64,000 nt of DNA from JAXLYE01 sp046351595. GTDB lineage: Bacteria; Myxococcota_A; Polyangia; Palsa-1104; JAEUJZ01. Position numbers and translations under genes: made by a program. The notes under the pieces are model-generated. The model did no database searches, was not told where the DNA came from, and saw only the letters and a program-made list of their open reading frames with translations. Every line of letters begins with the position of its first letter. Position 1 is the stretch's first letter. Shown here one piece after another: positions 44,094 to 55,794 of the stretch. The stretch spans positions 124,001-188,000 of the forward strand of contig JAXLYE010000007.1 in assembly GCA_046351595.1 (NCBI GenBank), written 5' to 3'.

Positions 44094-47000
44094 TCAGCGG
44101 AACAGGTAGCGCAGGGTCACGCCGGCGTTGACCACGCCCGGACCCAGCCAGCGGTTGTTGGCGACGAACGCCGAGAGACCGAGCTCCTGCCGACGGGGCA
44201 GACCGAGGCTGACGCCGCCGTGGATCTCGAAGGCCGGGATGTTGAGCGGCCACATCCAGCCGGCCCAGACATCGCCGAAGTAGCGCCAGCGACCGGCGCC
44301 GATGGGCGCGACACCGGGGAAGCGGTGCTCGACGCGCGTGCCGATGCCCAGCGCCGCGAACTCCGGCGGCAGCGCATCGAGCACGGTCTGCGCGTAGCTG
44401 CTGGTATCGCCGAAGCTCGGGAGCTCCGTGGTCGAGTGGAACACGCGCGTATAGCCGCCGCTCATGCGCACGGTCCAGCGCGGGCGCACGCGGCGGATGC
44501 GGTAGCCGATCTCGAGGTCGGCGTTGACGCCGTTGGCGATGTCCTCGTTGGTCCGCGTGTGGTAGTTCAGGTAGCTGCCCTGGACCGTCAGGTAGCCGTC
44601 GGTGGCGAACGTGGTGTTGTAGCTCGCGGTGGCGCGGTGGCGGGCGCCGTAGATGCGCAGCCAGCGCGTGTCCTGCGACAGCTCGTTCAGGTGCACGCCG
44701 AGCTGCAGCGTGCCGTTGCGCCCGAGCAGGAACGACTGCTCGAGCCAGCCCGAGACGATGTTCGCGTCGCCGCGCAGGTTCGCGCCGATTCCGACGGTGA
44801 GCCGGCCGACCCGGTTGCGCCACATGCCGTAGCCCGCCAGATCCACCTCGGTCGCCGCGGCGCGCGGATCGTCCGAGCCGTTGAGCGACAGCTGGTTGAC
44901 GCGCACGTGGCCGCCGACGCCGAGCGAGCCGCGCGCGAGCAGGCCGCTGGCCGCGGCGCTGTAGATCGAAAGGTCGCTGATCGTCTGCAGCCCGGCCTCG
45001 ATGGACAGGAGCTGCGAGCGCACCGGGATCTCGGTCTCGCCGGCCGCGGCGTCCTGATCGAGCACGCGCACCGGCTGCAGCGGCGGCGTCGGCAGCTCGT
45101 CCGGCGGCGCGACGACGTCGGCGATGGTGTCCGGCTGCTGCTGCTGGCCGGGCTTGGGCTTCTTGGCGTAGCGGCCCCACGGGTTCTTCGCCGTCACGTT
45201 GCGGCTGTCCTGCACGAAGTAGCTCGGCTCGACGTTGCTCTCGGTGTCGCGCCAGACCGCGAGCAGGCCGCGCTGCAGCCCCGGATCGATCGGCGCGCGG
45301 CGCACCGCGTTCATCCAGCGCGAGCCCTTGCCCGCGCCGTAGGCATCGCGCACAAGGCCTGTATACGCCAAGAGCACCTCGCGCTCGGCCGGCGTCGCCT
45401 TGTCGTGCGCGGCGCGCAGCACGTCGGGCTGCAGCTGCTCCAGCGCGTAGCGGCGCAGGCGGCGCGCGTCGCTGCTGCGGCTGACCGCGTCCAGCGTCGA
45501 GATGTAGCCGAGCAGCCAGAGGCGATCGTTGGGCCGGCGCGACCACTCGCGCTGGTACCAGGCGACCGCGTCGCGCGAGCGGCCGAGCATCGCCCAGCCG
45601 GTCGCAAACGGCAGCCACAGCGACGGCTCTTCCTTCGCCTTGTCGGCCCACGCGCTGAGGAAGCGGCGCAGCGCCCAGCGGTTGCGGCGGCCGAACTGGC
45701 GCGCCCGATCGTCGCTGTGATCCATGAGCAGCCACAGCAGGCCGGCGCGCGCGGCGGCGGAGTCCGGATCCAGCGACACGACCTTGAGGTACATGCGCTG
45801 CGCCTTCTCGTAGTCGCCGATGCGCGTGTAGTACTCGGCCAGCATCAGCGCGTAGCGCTTGTCGGTCGCGAAGGTCTCGTGGTGCTCGTGCGCGACCTCG
45901 ATGAGCCGCTCCATGTCGCGCCAGCGCTCGGCGCCGAACGCGGTGTCCATCGCCCACAGCAGGAACTCGCCGTCGTTGAAGCGGGTGAACGCCTCCTCGG
46001 CGACGGCGATGGCCTCTCCGAGCTCGCCCGCGTCCTTGGCCATCTTGCTGTAGCGCCACGCGCTCTCGGCGATCAGCACGCGGTCGCGCCACAGGCGGCG
46101 GTACTCGTCCATCGACTCGGGGCGCGGCTCGCTGTGCCAGAAGAGCTGGCCGAGCAGGTGCAGGAACGACTGCTGCTCGGGCGGCAGCGTGACGGCCTTG
46201 CCGCCAGCCCCGGAGCCGCTCAGAGTCCAGCCCGCGGGCGGCGGCTCGATCTCCTGCGCGGACTCGGGCTCCGACGGGCGCACCACGCCCGCCGCGGTCA
46301 GCGTGGTCGGCCGCAGCGCCTGCGACGCGAGCTCGGCGCGCGACAGCAGCCCCTGGGTCCGCGCCACGCCCGCGTGATCGAGCGCGTCGCGCAGGAGCAC
46401 GTAGGCCTCCTGCGGGCGGTGCAGCTGCCACAGGAGCTCGGCGCGGTGCGTGATCTCCTTGGTGTCGCTGCCGAAGACGCCGGCGAGGTGCTCGTAGGTC
46501 TGCAGCGCCGCCGGCAGGTCGCCGCGCCGCTCGTGCACCGCGGCCAGCGCCTCCCAGGCCTCGCGGTGATCGGCATAGCGCGACAGGTAGTGCGTGAGGA
46601 GCTCGACCAGCCCCTCGGGATCCGCGACGCTCTCCATCGCCTCGACCAGCGCCGCGAGCTCGGCGTTGCTCAGCCGGCCCTGCCGCGCCTTGATCTTCAT
46701 CAGCTTGGCGAGCGCCTCGTACTCGTAGATCTGCGGCGCCAGCTTGAGCGCCTGATCGAGGTACGTCTTCTTGCCGCCGTGCGACGCCAGGTACACGAGC
46801 TGCTCGAGCGCGAGGTGCGGGTTGCCGGTCCAGCGCGCGATCTGCGCCAGGCGCTCGCGCGGCTGCAGGCTGGCCGGGCGCTGCGCGACGAGCCGCTGTG
46901 CCAGCGCCAGCGCCTCGGCGGCGTCACCGACCGCGAGCTCGATGTTGATCTGCTCGGTGATCAGCGCGGTGTCGTTGGGGAACTGGCGCAGCAGCGCGCG

Positions 47001-48056
47001 GCCCCAGGCCTGGGCCAGCCGCGGCTGCTGGTTGCCGAGCGCCAGCCGGATCGCCTGCCGCGACAGCTCGAGGTCGCCGGGGAAGCGCGCGAGGTAGCCG
47101 CTGGCCGCGCGCATCGCGGGCTCGGGCTGGTTGGCCGCGGTGTACGTGGTCAGCGCCAGGCGCGCGTAGCGCAGCTGCGCCTTGGGGTCCGAGACCGCGC
47201 GCGACAGCTCGTCGTAGAAGCCGGCCGCCACGCCGGGGTGGCCGCTGGCCAGCGCCAGCTTCGCCGCGGCCTCGAGGATCTCGTGGTCGCCGGGGAAGCG
47301 CTCGGCGTAGCGCCGCGCCAGCTCCAGCGCCTCGTCGCCCAGGCCGGCGCCGACCAGCGCCTGCAGCGCCAAGAGCGCGAAGCGGCGGGCGGCCTTCGGA
47401 TCGCGCTCGTCCTGCACGAGCTGCGCGTACAGCCGCCCCGCGAGCCCGGGCTGGTTGCTGGCGTTGGCCTGCTGCGCGGCCTCGGCCAGCCACTTGTTGC
47501 GGCGCTGCGGATCGACCTCGGCCAGGCGCAGGTAGACGCGCGTCGCCAGATCCGGGCGGCCGATGCTGAGGCTCGCCGTCGCCAGCCGGATCAGCTCGTC
47601 CACCGTCAGCGGCTGCTGCAGCAGCGCCTCGATGTCCTGCGCCACGCGCGGCTGCAGCTCGTGGTCGCGCAGCGTGCCCTGCGGCGTCTGCATGTAGCGC
47701 GCGAGATCCAGCGTCAGCGCGAGCAGGTTCGCGCGCAGCTTGAGCCGCGGATCGTTCAGCTTGGGCAGGAGCTCGGTCAGCAGCCGCTGCGCCTCCTCGA
47801 ACTGGTTCGCGTCGAGCAGCGCCTGCACCAGGCGCAGCTTGAGCTCCGCGTCGTCCGGGCGCATGCGCAGCATCAGCCGCAGGTACTGCAGCGACAGCCG
47901 GTCCGCGCCGGTGACGTGCTGCTCGAGCGTGTCCGGCGTGGGCACCAGGAGGACCAGCGCGGTCACCATCAGGATGCCGAGCAGGATCACGTGCCACGGC
48001 CGGACGAGCTGCTCGCGCTGCCTCGGGCGCAGGCTGAGATCAGCGGAGGAACGCAT
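44094..48056 (-). CDS. pelB: Pel outer-membrane porin/TPR protein PelB
   Basis: 1320 residues (about 1190 in Pseudomonas). An N-terminal membrane helix (ILLGILMVTALVLLVP, about 25-40) is followed by many TPR units (ALLDANQFEEAQRLLTELLP, RLYAQLVQDERDPKAARRFA and others) over about 800 residues. The last 300 residues are a beta-barrel ending in VNAGVTLRYLFR. The TPR part binds PelA and the barrel exports the polymer. It overlaps pelA by 17 bp. Confidence 0.93.
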   Translation of the reverse strand: MRSSADLSLRPRQREQLVRPWHVILLGILMVTALVLLVPTPDTLEQHVTGADRLSLQYLRLMLRMRPDDAELKLRLVQALLDANQFEEAQRLLTELLPKLNDPRLKLRANLLALTLDLARYMQTPQGTLRDHELQPRVAQDIEALLQQPLTVDELIRLATASLSIGRPDLATRVYLRLAEVDPQRRNKWLAEAAQQANASNQPGLAGRLYAQLVQDERDPKAARRFALLALQALVGAGLGDEALELARRYAERFPGDHEILEAAAKLALASGHPGVAAGFYDELSRAVSDPKAQLRYARLALTTYTAANQPEPAMRAASGYLARFPGDLELSRQAIRLALGNQQPRLAQAWGRALLRQFPNDTALITEQINIELAVGDAAEALALAQRLVAQRPASLQPRERLAQIARWTGNPHLALEQLVYLASHGGKKTYLDQALKLAPQIYEYEALAKLMKIKARQGRLSNAELAALVEAMESVADPEGLVELLTHYLSRYADHREAWEALAAVHERRGDLPAALQTYEHLAGVFGSDTKEITHRAELLWQLHRPQEAYVLLRDALDHAGVARTQGLLSRAELASQALRPTTLTAAGVVRPSEPESAQEIEPPPAGWTLSGSGAGGKAVTLPPEQQSFLHLLGQLFWHSEPRPESMDEYRRLWRDRVLIAESAWRYSKMAKDAGELGEAIAVAEEAFTRFNDGEFLLWAMDTAFGAERWRDMERLIEVAHEHHETFATDKRYALMLAEYYTRIGDYEKAQRMYLKVVSLDPDSAAARAGLLWLLMDHSDDRARQFGRRNRWALRRFLSAWADKAKEEPSLWLPFATGWAMLGRSRDAVAWYQREWSRRPNDRLWLLGYISTLDAVSRSSDARRLRRYALEQLQPDVLRAAHDKATPAEREVLLAYTGLVRDAYGAGKGSRWMNAVRRAPIDPGLQRGLLAVWRDTESNVEPSYFVQDSRNVTAKNPWGRYAKKPKPGQQQQPDTIADVVAPPDELPTPPLQPVRVLDQDAAAGETEIPVRSQLLSIEAGLQTISDLSIYSAAASGLLARGSLGVGGHVRVNQLSLNGSDDPRAAATEVDLAGYGMWRNRVGRLTVGIGANLRGDANIVSGWLEQSFLLGRNGTLQLGVHLNELSQDTRWLRIYGARHRATASYNTTFATDGYLTVQGSYLNYHTRTNEDIANGVNADLEIGYRIRRVRPRWTVRMSGGYTRVFHSTTELPSFGDTSSYAQTVLDALPPEFAALGIGTRVEHRFPGVAPIGAGRWRYFGDVWAGWMWPLNIPAFEIHGGVSLGLPRRQELGLSAFVANNRWLGPGVVNAGVTLRYLFR

Positions 48057-50670
48057 TGGGGACTTCTCCTCGCGCCGCGGTGCGCTGGGGGGACGGGGCC
48101 GGACCCAGACACAGCTCTTGGCGGCCGCTGTTATCGAGGCTGACGTAGCGACCCTGAGGCAGGTTGTGCACGGCCAGCACGCCGCGCGAGCGCTTCATGT
48201 CGACCTCTCCCAGCGCCGCCGGGAGCCGCAGTGTGGTGAGCGCGCCGTCGCCGCTGATCTGCCAGCAGCCCTCGCCCTTGCGGGCCAGGGTCAGGTGCTG
48301 GAAGTCCTCGACCTTGCGGATGTAGTCGCTGGCGAAGACCGAGACCACGTCCTGCGCGAGCGCCCAGTCGAACACCTGCCGCAGCGCCTTGAGGGAGGCC
48401 AGCTTGCTCCCCGAGTAGAAGTGGAAGTAGATGTTGATCGGCTTGAGTCGGCGCGGCCGGTCGGTGAGCTGGAACGTGCTGATCACGTCGCGGAATCCGT
48501 AGAACGGGCCGTGCCACAGGTTGGTGAACACGTTCTCGTTCTGCACCGGCGCGTAGACCTGGTAGTACGGGCCGACCGGGCGGCCCATCGGCGACGCCGT
48601 GGTCAGCGTCGGCGTGCGGCTCGAGATGATGGTGTTGCCGCCGTTCATGTTGAGCAGGCCGGCGCTGTGCGCCTGCGCCAGGCCCTCGATCGGCGAGATG
48701 GCCTCGCCCGACCACAGGAACACCTTCACCGGCTTGTTCGGCGGCACCAGGCGCTTGCGGATGTACGCGATGGAGTCGTCGACCTCGCGCTTCCACGAGA
48801 ACGGGTAGCGGAACATGCCGTTGATGTCGCCGTCTTCCTGGTCCTGGCCGAAGCGCTGCCAGTCGAACGGGTGCGAGTACGAGTGCGACGCCGCCTCGAC
48901 GTTGGGCAGCGCGAAGATGTCGCGCGCGATGGCCTCGAGCTCGGGCGCGAGCTTGGGCCACTTGCCCTGCGCGCCGACCTCGCCCTCGATCACCGAGACC
49001 GTGGCCTTGACCGGGTAGCGCTTGAGGATCTCGTCGAGGATCACCTTGCCGGCATAGTGGTTCCCGGGCAGCGCCGCGCGCGTCGGGAAGCCGTCGCCGT
49101 CGATGTGCACGATGAGCAGGCGCTTGCCGTCCTGCGTGGTGACGTCGGCCGCCGGCAGCTCGGGCAGCCGCAGCGCCGCCTTGAAGAACGTGAACGGGTT
49201 GAGCAGCCAGCGGTAGCAGTGCTCGGGCCCCTCGAGCAGCACGTAGGGGTTCGCGGCCATGCCGCCCCACCACGTGGTGAACACCGCGTCCATCCGCTGA
49301 CCGGCCTGATCCTCGACGGAGAGCAGGCGCTTCGCCGCGGGATCGAGGAGGCGCTGCGGGAAGAACAGGTTCTGCCGCGCGCTGACCTTGGCCTCGAAGC
49401 CCGTGGTCTCGGGATCCGCGGAGACCAGCTTGACCTCGCCGCTCGCGCGCTTGTCCTCGCGCAGGAGCCCCAGGCGCTGCATGAACGCGCGGTCCGGCGT
49501 GAAGCCCAGGTGATCGAGGACGGCGATGCTCACCCCGGCCTCCAGCTGCTTGAGCAGCCAGTTGCGGTAGGCCTCGGGGTTGGGCACGCGATCGTCGGTG
49601 AACCAGGTGACGACACCGGCGTAGCGACCGGCGAGCGAGGCGCTCGGCAGCTGCTTGCGCACGTCGACGTAGTCGACCGCGTAGCCGAGGTACTCGAGCA
49701 CCACCGCGGCCATCATGTGCACCGGCGTGTACGCGACGTCCGCGTACTGACCGCGGTCGCGCTGCTCGGCGCTGTTGTACAGCGCGAGGATGCGCCGCGG
49801 CACCACCTCGACGCTGCCGACGCCGACGCTGCGCAGGTCCGGATCGCTGACCCACGGCGTCATCCCGAGCTCGCGGATGCGCTGCGCGGTCGACCGCATC
49901 AGCTCGCGCTGCGCGGCCGGCACATAGTCGATCACGGTGACCGGCAGGTGGTAGCGCTCGCGCACCGTGCGCAGCTGATCGAGCAGCCACTTGCGGTCGT
50001 CGGCCGGCACCTCGACGAAGCGCTTGTGCGTCGGGTCCCAGCCGCGGAACAGCGACTCCACCGCGACGCCGACCGAGAGCTGCGCGGCCTCGGGCAGGAG
50101 CTCGAAGCCGCGGTTCCACAAGAGCTGCACGCCGGGGAAGCGCGCGTGCACCGCCTTGATGATCTGCACCAGGCCGCGCACCTGCGCGTCACGCTCGGCG
50201 GGCGTCTTGGCGACGCGCTGGTAGCTGTCCAGATTGTCGAGGAAGAAGGCGCGGAAGCCGCGGTCCCACAGCGGCTTGAACTCGTGCTCGATCAAGAAGC
50301 TCTGCCAGCCCGGCTGCGTCGCGTCGAGGATCAGCGTGTCCCAGTCCGGGTTGCCGCCGAGCCGCCACTTGTCGTCGAGCGGCGGCTGCAGGGTGCGCGC
50401 CCGGTTGCGCGTGACCTCGCTCAGGCTGACGTAGGCGAAGACCGCGGTGCCGCGACGGCGCACGGCCTCGATGCGGGCCGGCTCGGCCTGATCCGCCTGG
50501 ATGACCAGGCGATCGAACTGCGAGAGCGGCCCGTCCGGCAGATCCGAGCCGTAGTAGAACGCCGTACTGGGAGCGGAGACGCCGGCAGCTGCGGTCGCGA
50601 CACTGAAGCCGATCGGTATTAGAGATGACAGGCAAGTGCTGAAGCCGCGCAATTGAACATCCCTCGCCAC
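48040..50670 (-). CDS. pelA: Pel hydrolase/deacetylase PelA
   Basis: 876 residues from GTG 50670; TTG 50652 is an alternative with a closer SD. Signal peptide about 1-33. The N-terminal glycoside hydrolase domain (about 35-290) shows YVSLSEV, FFLDNLD and a candidate catalytic Glu205 in AVESLF. A middle region follows, then a CE18-type deacetylase with metal ligands HIDGDGF (Asp524, Asp526) and ASHSYSHPFDW (His596, His600). It trims and deacetylates Pel in the periplasm. First gene of the operon. Confidence 0.93.
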   Translation of the reverse strand: MARDVQLRGFSTCLSSLIPIGFSVATAAAGVSAPSTAFYYGSDLPDGPLSQFDRLVIQADQAEPARIEAVRRRGTAVFAYVSLSEVTRNRARTLQPPLDDKWRLGGNPDWDTLILDATQPGWQSFLIEHEFKPLWDRGFRAFFLDNLDSYQRVAKTPAERDAQVRGLVQIIKAVHARFPGVQLLWNRGFELLPEAAQLSVGVAVESLFRGWDPTHKRFVEVPADDRKWLLDQLRTVRERYHLPVTVIDYVPAAQRELMRSTAQRIRELGMTPWVSDPDLRSVGVGSVEVVPRRILALYNSAEQRDRGQYADVAYTPVHMMAAVVLEYLGYAVDYVDVRKQLPSASLAGRYAGVVTWFTDDRVPNPEAYRNWLLKQLEAGVSIAVLDHLGFTPDRAFMQRLGLLREDKRASGEVKLVSADPETTGFEAKVSARQNLFFPQRLLDPAAKRLLSVEDQAGQRMDAVFTTWWGGMAANPYVLLEGPEHCYRWLLNPFTFFKAALRLPELPAADVTTQDGKRLLIVHIDGDGFPTRAALPGNHYAGKVILDEILKRYPVKATVSVIEGEVGAQGKWPKLAPELEAIARDIFALPNVEAASHSYSHPFDWQRFGQDQEDGDINGMFRYPFSWKREVDDSIAYIRKRLVPPNKPVKVFLWSGEAISPIEGLAQAHSAGLLNMNGGNTIISSRTPTLTTASPMGRPVGPYYQVYAPVQNENVFTNLWHGPFYGFRDVISTFQLTDRPRRLKPINIYFHFYSGSKLASLKALRQVFDWALAQDVVSVFASDYIRKVEDFQHLTLARKGEGCWQISGDGALTTLRLPAALGEVDMKRSRGVLAVHNLPQGRYVSLDNSGRQELCLGPAPSPQRTAARGEVPNAFLR

Positions 50671-50746
50671 TATCTTTGATGAGCTCCGTCAATCGGCCAG
50701 TGATTTAGTGGAGAAAAATCGGAAGGCAAATGGCGATTTCAAATTG

Positions 50747-50775
50747 TCTATAGATTTCGCTGGGTTAGCTCTGAA
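50747..50775 (-). promoter_or_regulatory. Candidate pelA promoter
   Basis: Read on the minus strand: TTCAGA at 50775-50770, a 17-bp spacer, TATAGA at 50752-50747. Transcription would start about 70 bp before pelA. Sequence match only. Confidence 0.35.
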
Positions 50776-50849
50776 CTTGGAATCTTTGGCAACCCGATGG
50801 CGCCTCTGCGGTTGACCGTTAGAATGGCTGCTGCACGAGCCCGGACAGA

Positions 50850-50891
50850 CCCGTGATAGCCGTCTCAGCGACGGGGGCTTTGCTATCAGGG
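50850..50891. promoter_or_regulatory. Long hairpin between pelA and glmS
   Basis: Outer arms CCC-G-TGATAGC and GCTATCA-GGG (one bulged G) enclose an inner stem CCGTC / GACGG. It could be a terminator of a short transcript, a leader structure or part of a small RNA. Confidence 0.4.
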
Positions 50892-51118
50892 AAACTCCGA
50901 ATGTGCTGCGCGGTAACCGTCGTGGACGGGGCGTGACTCAGGGAGTGCACCGGCCTGGTCTGTTAGGTGCTTCCCCTATGTGATTTTCCTGTTGATTGGA
51001 TAATAATTTTTAAGCTGCAATTAGAGCCGTTGCTATTAAAACAAAAGAAGAACAGTTGAGCTGATTGAGCGGCGTCGTTCGCCGAAGTTGTTCGAAGTGA
51101 TATGGAGGAGGGGCGTAG

Positions 51119-53134
<2,016 letters not shown>

Positions 53135-53178
53135 GCCGGGCGTGCGCTGATCGCAGAAGATGGAGGAGGGAAACCATC

Positions 53179-54159
53179 ATGGGGCAGTACCTGGTTACCG
53201 GCGGCTGCGGGTTCATCGGCAGCCACCTCGTGGATCTGCTGCTGGCCAAGGGCCACAGCGTGCGCGTCCTGGACAACCTGTCGACCGGCAAGCGCGAGAA
53301 CCTGTCGCCGCGCGCTGAGCTGATCGTCGGTGACGTCGCGGATCGATCGACCGTGGTCAGCGCGCTGGCCGGCGTCAACGGCTGCTTCCACCTGGCGGCC
53401 GTCGCCTCGGTCGAGCGCTGCAACCGCGACTGGCTGGGCACGCACCGCACCAACCTGACGGGCACGATCAACATCTTCGACTGCGCCCGCCAGGTCGCGG
53501 AGAAGGGCGCGCTGCCCGTCGTCTACGCCTCGTCGGCCGCGGTGTACGGCGATCAGGCGCAGGTGCCGCTCGACGAGCGCGTGACGCCGACGCCGCTGTC
53601 GGCCTACGGCGCGGACAAGCTCGGGTGCGAGCTGCACGGGCGCGTGGCGACGCTGGTGCACGGCGTGCCCGCGGTCGGCATGCGCTTCTTCAATGTGTAC
53701 GGACCGCGGCAGGATCCGAAGTCGCCGTACTCCGGGGTCATCTCGATCTTCTGCGACCGCCTGAGCCAGGGGGACTCGGTCACCATCTACGGCGACGGCG
53801 AGCAGGTGCGCGACTTCATCTACGTCGGCGACGTGGTGCGGGCGCTGTGGGCGGCGATGCAGGGCAGCTCCGCGCTGGCCGCGGGCAGCGTGTTCAATGT
53901 CTGCACCGGACAGGCGACCAGCGTGCTCAAGCTCGCGCACACCATCGCGGCGCTGTTCGACAGGAGCCCGACCATCCAGCACGTGGCGCCGCGTGAGGGC
54001 GACATCCGCGTCTCCATCGGCGACCCGCGCCGCGCGACGGAGCGGCTCGGGTTCCGGGCGACCACCGCGCTGTTGAACGGGCTCGCGCAGACCCTGCCGA
54101 TTCGGATTGGTTCACATCTTGAATCTCTCCGCGATCAGACTTCCGCACCGCAGCTCTAG
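53179..54159 (+). CDS. UDP-sugar 4-epimerase (GalE/PelX-like)
   Basis: 326 residues from ATG 53179, with GGAGGAGGG before it. Extended SDR: TGGCGFIGSHLVDLL, FHLAAVASVERC, catalytic SAYGADK (Tyr-x3-Lys), MRFFNVYGPRQDP and VRDFIYVGDVVRA. It lies 44 bp after glmS. In Pseudomonas protegens, PelX is a UDP-GlcNAc C4-epimerase supplying UDP-GalNAc for Pel; the position here suggests the same job. Substrate choice cannot be read from sequence alone. Confidence 0.8.
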   Translation: MGQYLVTGGCGFIGSHLVDLLLAKGHSVRVLDNLSTGKRENLSPRAELIVGDVADRSTVVSALAGVNGCFHLAAVASVERCNRDWLGTHRTNLTGTINIFDCARQVAEKGALPVVYASSAAVYGDQAQVPLDERVTPTPLSAYGADKLGCELHGRVATLVHGVPAVGMRFFNVYGPRQDPKSPYSGVISIFCDRLSQGDSVTIYGDGEQVRDFIYVGDVVRALWAAMQGSSALAAGSVFNVCTGQATSVLKLAHTIAALFDRSPTIQHVAPREGDIRVSIGDPRRATERLGFRATTALLNGLAQTLPIRIGSHLESLRDQTSAPQL

Positions 54160-54303
54160 GCGATTTCCCGTCGGAGAAAACCCCTCCCAGAGCCGCTCCT
54201 AGGCGGCACCCTGATACCTATTTGCATCAGGGGAACCGTACCACCGTGTCCATTTCGCGTATTTAGGAGGTAACTAAGACCCTCCCTTAGTGGCATTCCC
54301 GTT

Positions 54304-54333
54304 GCTCCTAGGGCTCGCGTAGCCCAAAGGAGC
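54304..54333 (+). promoter_or_regulatory. Hairpin that pairs the GH114 gene's SD
   Basis: Outer arms GCTCCT (54304-54309) and AGGAGC (54328-54333), inner arms GGGCT / AGCCC. AGGAG 54328-54332 is the SD, 6 nt before ATG 54339, so the SD is closed in the fold. The 180-bp leader also holds CCCTGAT / ATCAGGG and CCGC-TCCTAG-GCGG stems. This looks like translational control. Confidence 0.5.
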
Positions 54334-54338
54334 CCTCA

Positions 54339-55775
54339 ATGTCGATCTCGCGTGACGCCCGCTGCGCCTCCCCCCGTGCCACCGCCTGCCGTCGCTGGAC
54401 CCACATCACTTCGCGGTTCCTTCCGGCGGCTCTGTTGATGGCGGCGTGCTCGCAGGGGGTACAAGAGGACGGCGCGCTCGGACCGAGCTCCGAGATCGTC
54501 AGCAATTCGGACTCTGCCACGCTGTCGCAGGATCTGACCACGCCGAGCTATCTGTATCCCAGCAAGCTGGAGATCGGCCGCGGTCAGGTGAGCGCGGTGC
54601 CGCTGTCGGCGCTCAAGGTGAAGGACCAGTCCGGGACCGCGGACACCTGGACCCGCTACCTCGAGTTCACGCCGCGCACCGACGGGCTGTCGGCGACCTT
54701 CACCTTCACGCTGCCGGATGCGGTGGACGCGGCGCAGATCGGCAGCCTGACGCTGCAGGCCAACTACAAGGGGTCGGTCGCGAGCGTGATGCGCTGGAGC
54801 TTCGAGCTGTACGACGCGGCGCGTGGCAGCTGGGTGCCGGCGACGGACAACCAGGGCGCGACGAACTGGTCGTGGAGCGCGCTGACCTCGCCGGCGCAGA
54901 GCTCCTCGGCGCGCTTCGTGAACGGCAGCCGCCAGCTGAAGGTGCGCATGTCGACGGCGTCGGCCGCGGACAGCTGCGACCTGGACTACCTGGCGCTCTC
55001 GTTCGTGCGCACGAGCCAGACCGAGACCGCCGTGCCGCCGCCGCCGCCGCCGCCGTCTCCGAGTGATCCGGCGCGCTGGCGCCCGACGCCGGGCACGAGC
55101 TGGCAGATCCAGTTCGCGGGCACGCTGGACCTGTCGCTCGGCGTCAAGGCCTTCGACCTGGATCTGGTCGACACGCCCAAGGCGACGATCGACCTGCTGC
55201 ACAGCCGCGGCACCAAGGTCATCTGCTACTTCAGCGCCGGCTCGTGGGAGGAGTGGCGCTCCGACGCCACGTCGTTCCCGAGCAGCGTGAAGGGCAAGGG
55301 CCTGGACGGCTGGCCGGGCGAGCGCTGGCTCGACGTGCGCCAGGTCGACGTGCTGCGCGGCATCATGACGAAGCGCATGGATCTGGCGGTGCAGAAGGGC
55401 TGCGACGCCATCGACACCGACAACATGGACGTGCACACGCAGGACTCGGGATTCAAGATCTCGTACAGCCAGCAGATCGCGTATAACCGCATGCTCGCCG
55501 ACGAGGCGCACAAGCGCGGCATGTCGATCGGGCTGAAGAACTCGCTGGAGCAGGTCCCGGATCTGGCGGAGCTCTACGACTTCGCCATCAACGAGCAGTG
55601 CGCCGAGTACGGCGAGTGCGACAAGCTCAAGCCCTTCATCAGCCGCAACAAGGCCGTCTTCGGCATCGAGTTCGAGGGCAGCAAGTCGTCGGTCTGCGGC
55701 GGTGTGAACGGCCTGAACCACGACACCCTGATCAAGAACCTCAACCTGGACGCCTACCGCGTGGCGTGCCGGTAG
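54339..55775 (+). CDS. Secreted GH114-family glycosidase lipoprotein (polygalactosaminidase-like)
   Basis: 478 residues. Lipoprotein signal ending in LMAAC (about residue 36). Residues 60-225 form a beta-sandwich like a carbohydrate-binding domain. A poly-Pro linker (about 231-240) leads to a GH114 domain (about 247-478): TSWQIQFAGTLDLS, KVICYFSAGSWEEWR, CDAIDTDNMD with a candidate acidic pair, and DFAINEQCAEYGEC with the likely catalytic Glu. GH114 enzymes cut alpha-1,4-galactosaminan, the type of polymer Pel is. Probably an outer-surface Pel-trimming or release enzyme. Confidence 0.85.
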   Translation: MSISRDARCASPRATACRRWTHITSRFLPAALLMAACSQGVQEDGALGPSSEIVSNSDSATLSQDLTTPSYLYPSKLEIGRGQVSAVPLSALKVKDQSGTADTWTRYLEFTPRTDGLSATFTFTLPDAVDAAQIGSLTLQANYKGSVASVMRWSFELYDAARGSWVPATDNQGATNWSWSALTSPAQSSSARFVNGSRQLKVRMSTASAADSCDLDYLALSFVRTSQTETAVPPPPPPPSPSDPARWRPTPGTSWQIQFAGTLDLSLGVKAFDLDLVDTPKATIDLLHSRGTKVICYFSAGSWEEWRSDATSFPSSVKGKGLDGWPGERWLDVRQVDVLRGIMTKRMDLAVQKGCDAIDTDNMDVHTQDSGFKISYSQQIAYNRMLADEAHKRGMSIGLKNSLEQVPDLAELYDFAINEQCAEYGECDKLKPFISRNKAVFGIEFEGSKSSVCGGVNGLNHDTLIKNLNLDAYRVACR

Positions 55776-55794
55776 CCGCGCGGGCCGGGCTCTC

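Larger units (their letters stand above)
50671..51118. other. Divergent pelA-glmS regulatory region
   Basis: About 450 bp, clearly richer in A+T than the genes. It holds a candidate pelA promoter (50747-50775), a long hairpin (50850-50891) and AT-rich DNA (50985-51050, with TAATAATTTTT and TATTAAAA) before glmS. No ribozyme or c-di-GMP riboswitch core was recognised. Confidence 0.6.

Noticed and set aside
43935..48143. 1402-codon open frame on the plus strand across pelB and pelC
   Set aside because: It is antisense to two well-recognised pel genes and has the Arg/Ala/Gln-rich composition of a GC-driven shadow frame.
50671..51118. glmS ribozyme or c-di-GMP riboswitch before glmS/pelA
   Set aside because: Neither the glmS ribozyme core nor the GEMM signature (GCAAAC ... 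GCAAAGC) could be found; only an ordinary hairpin is visible.
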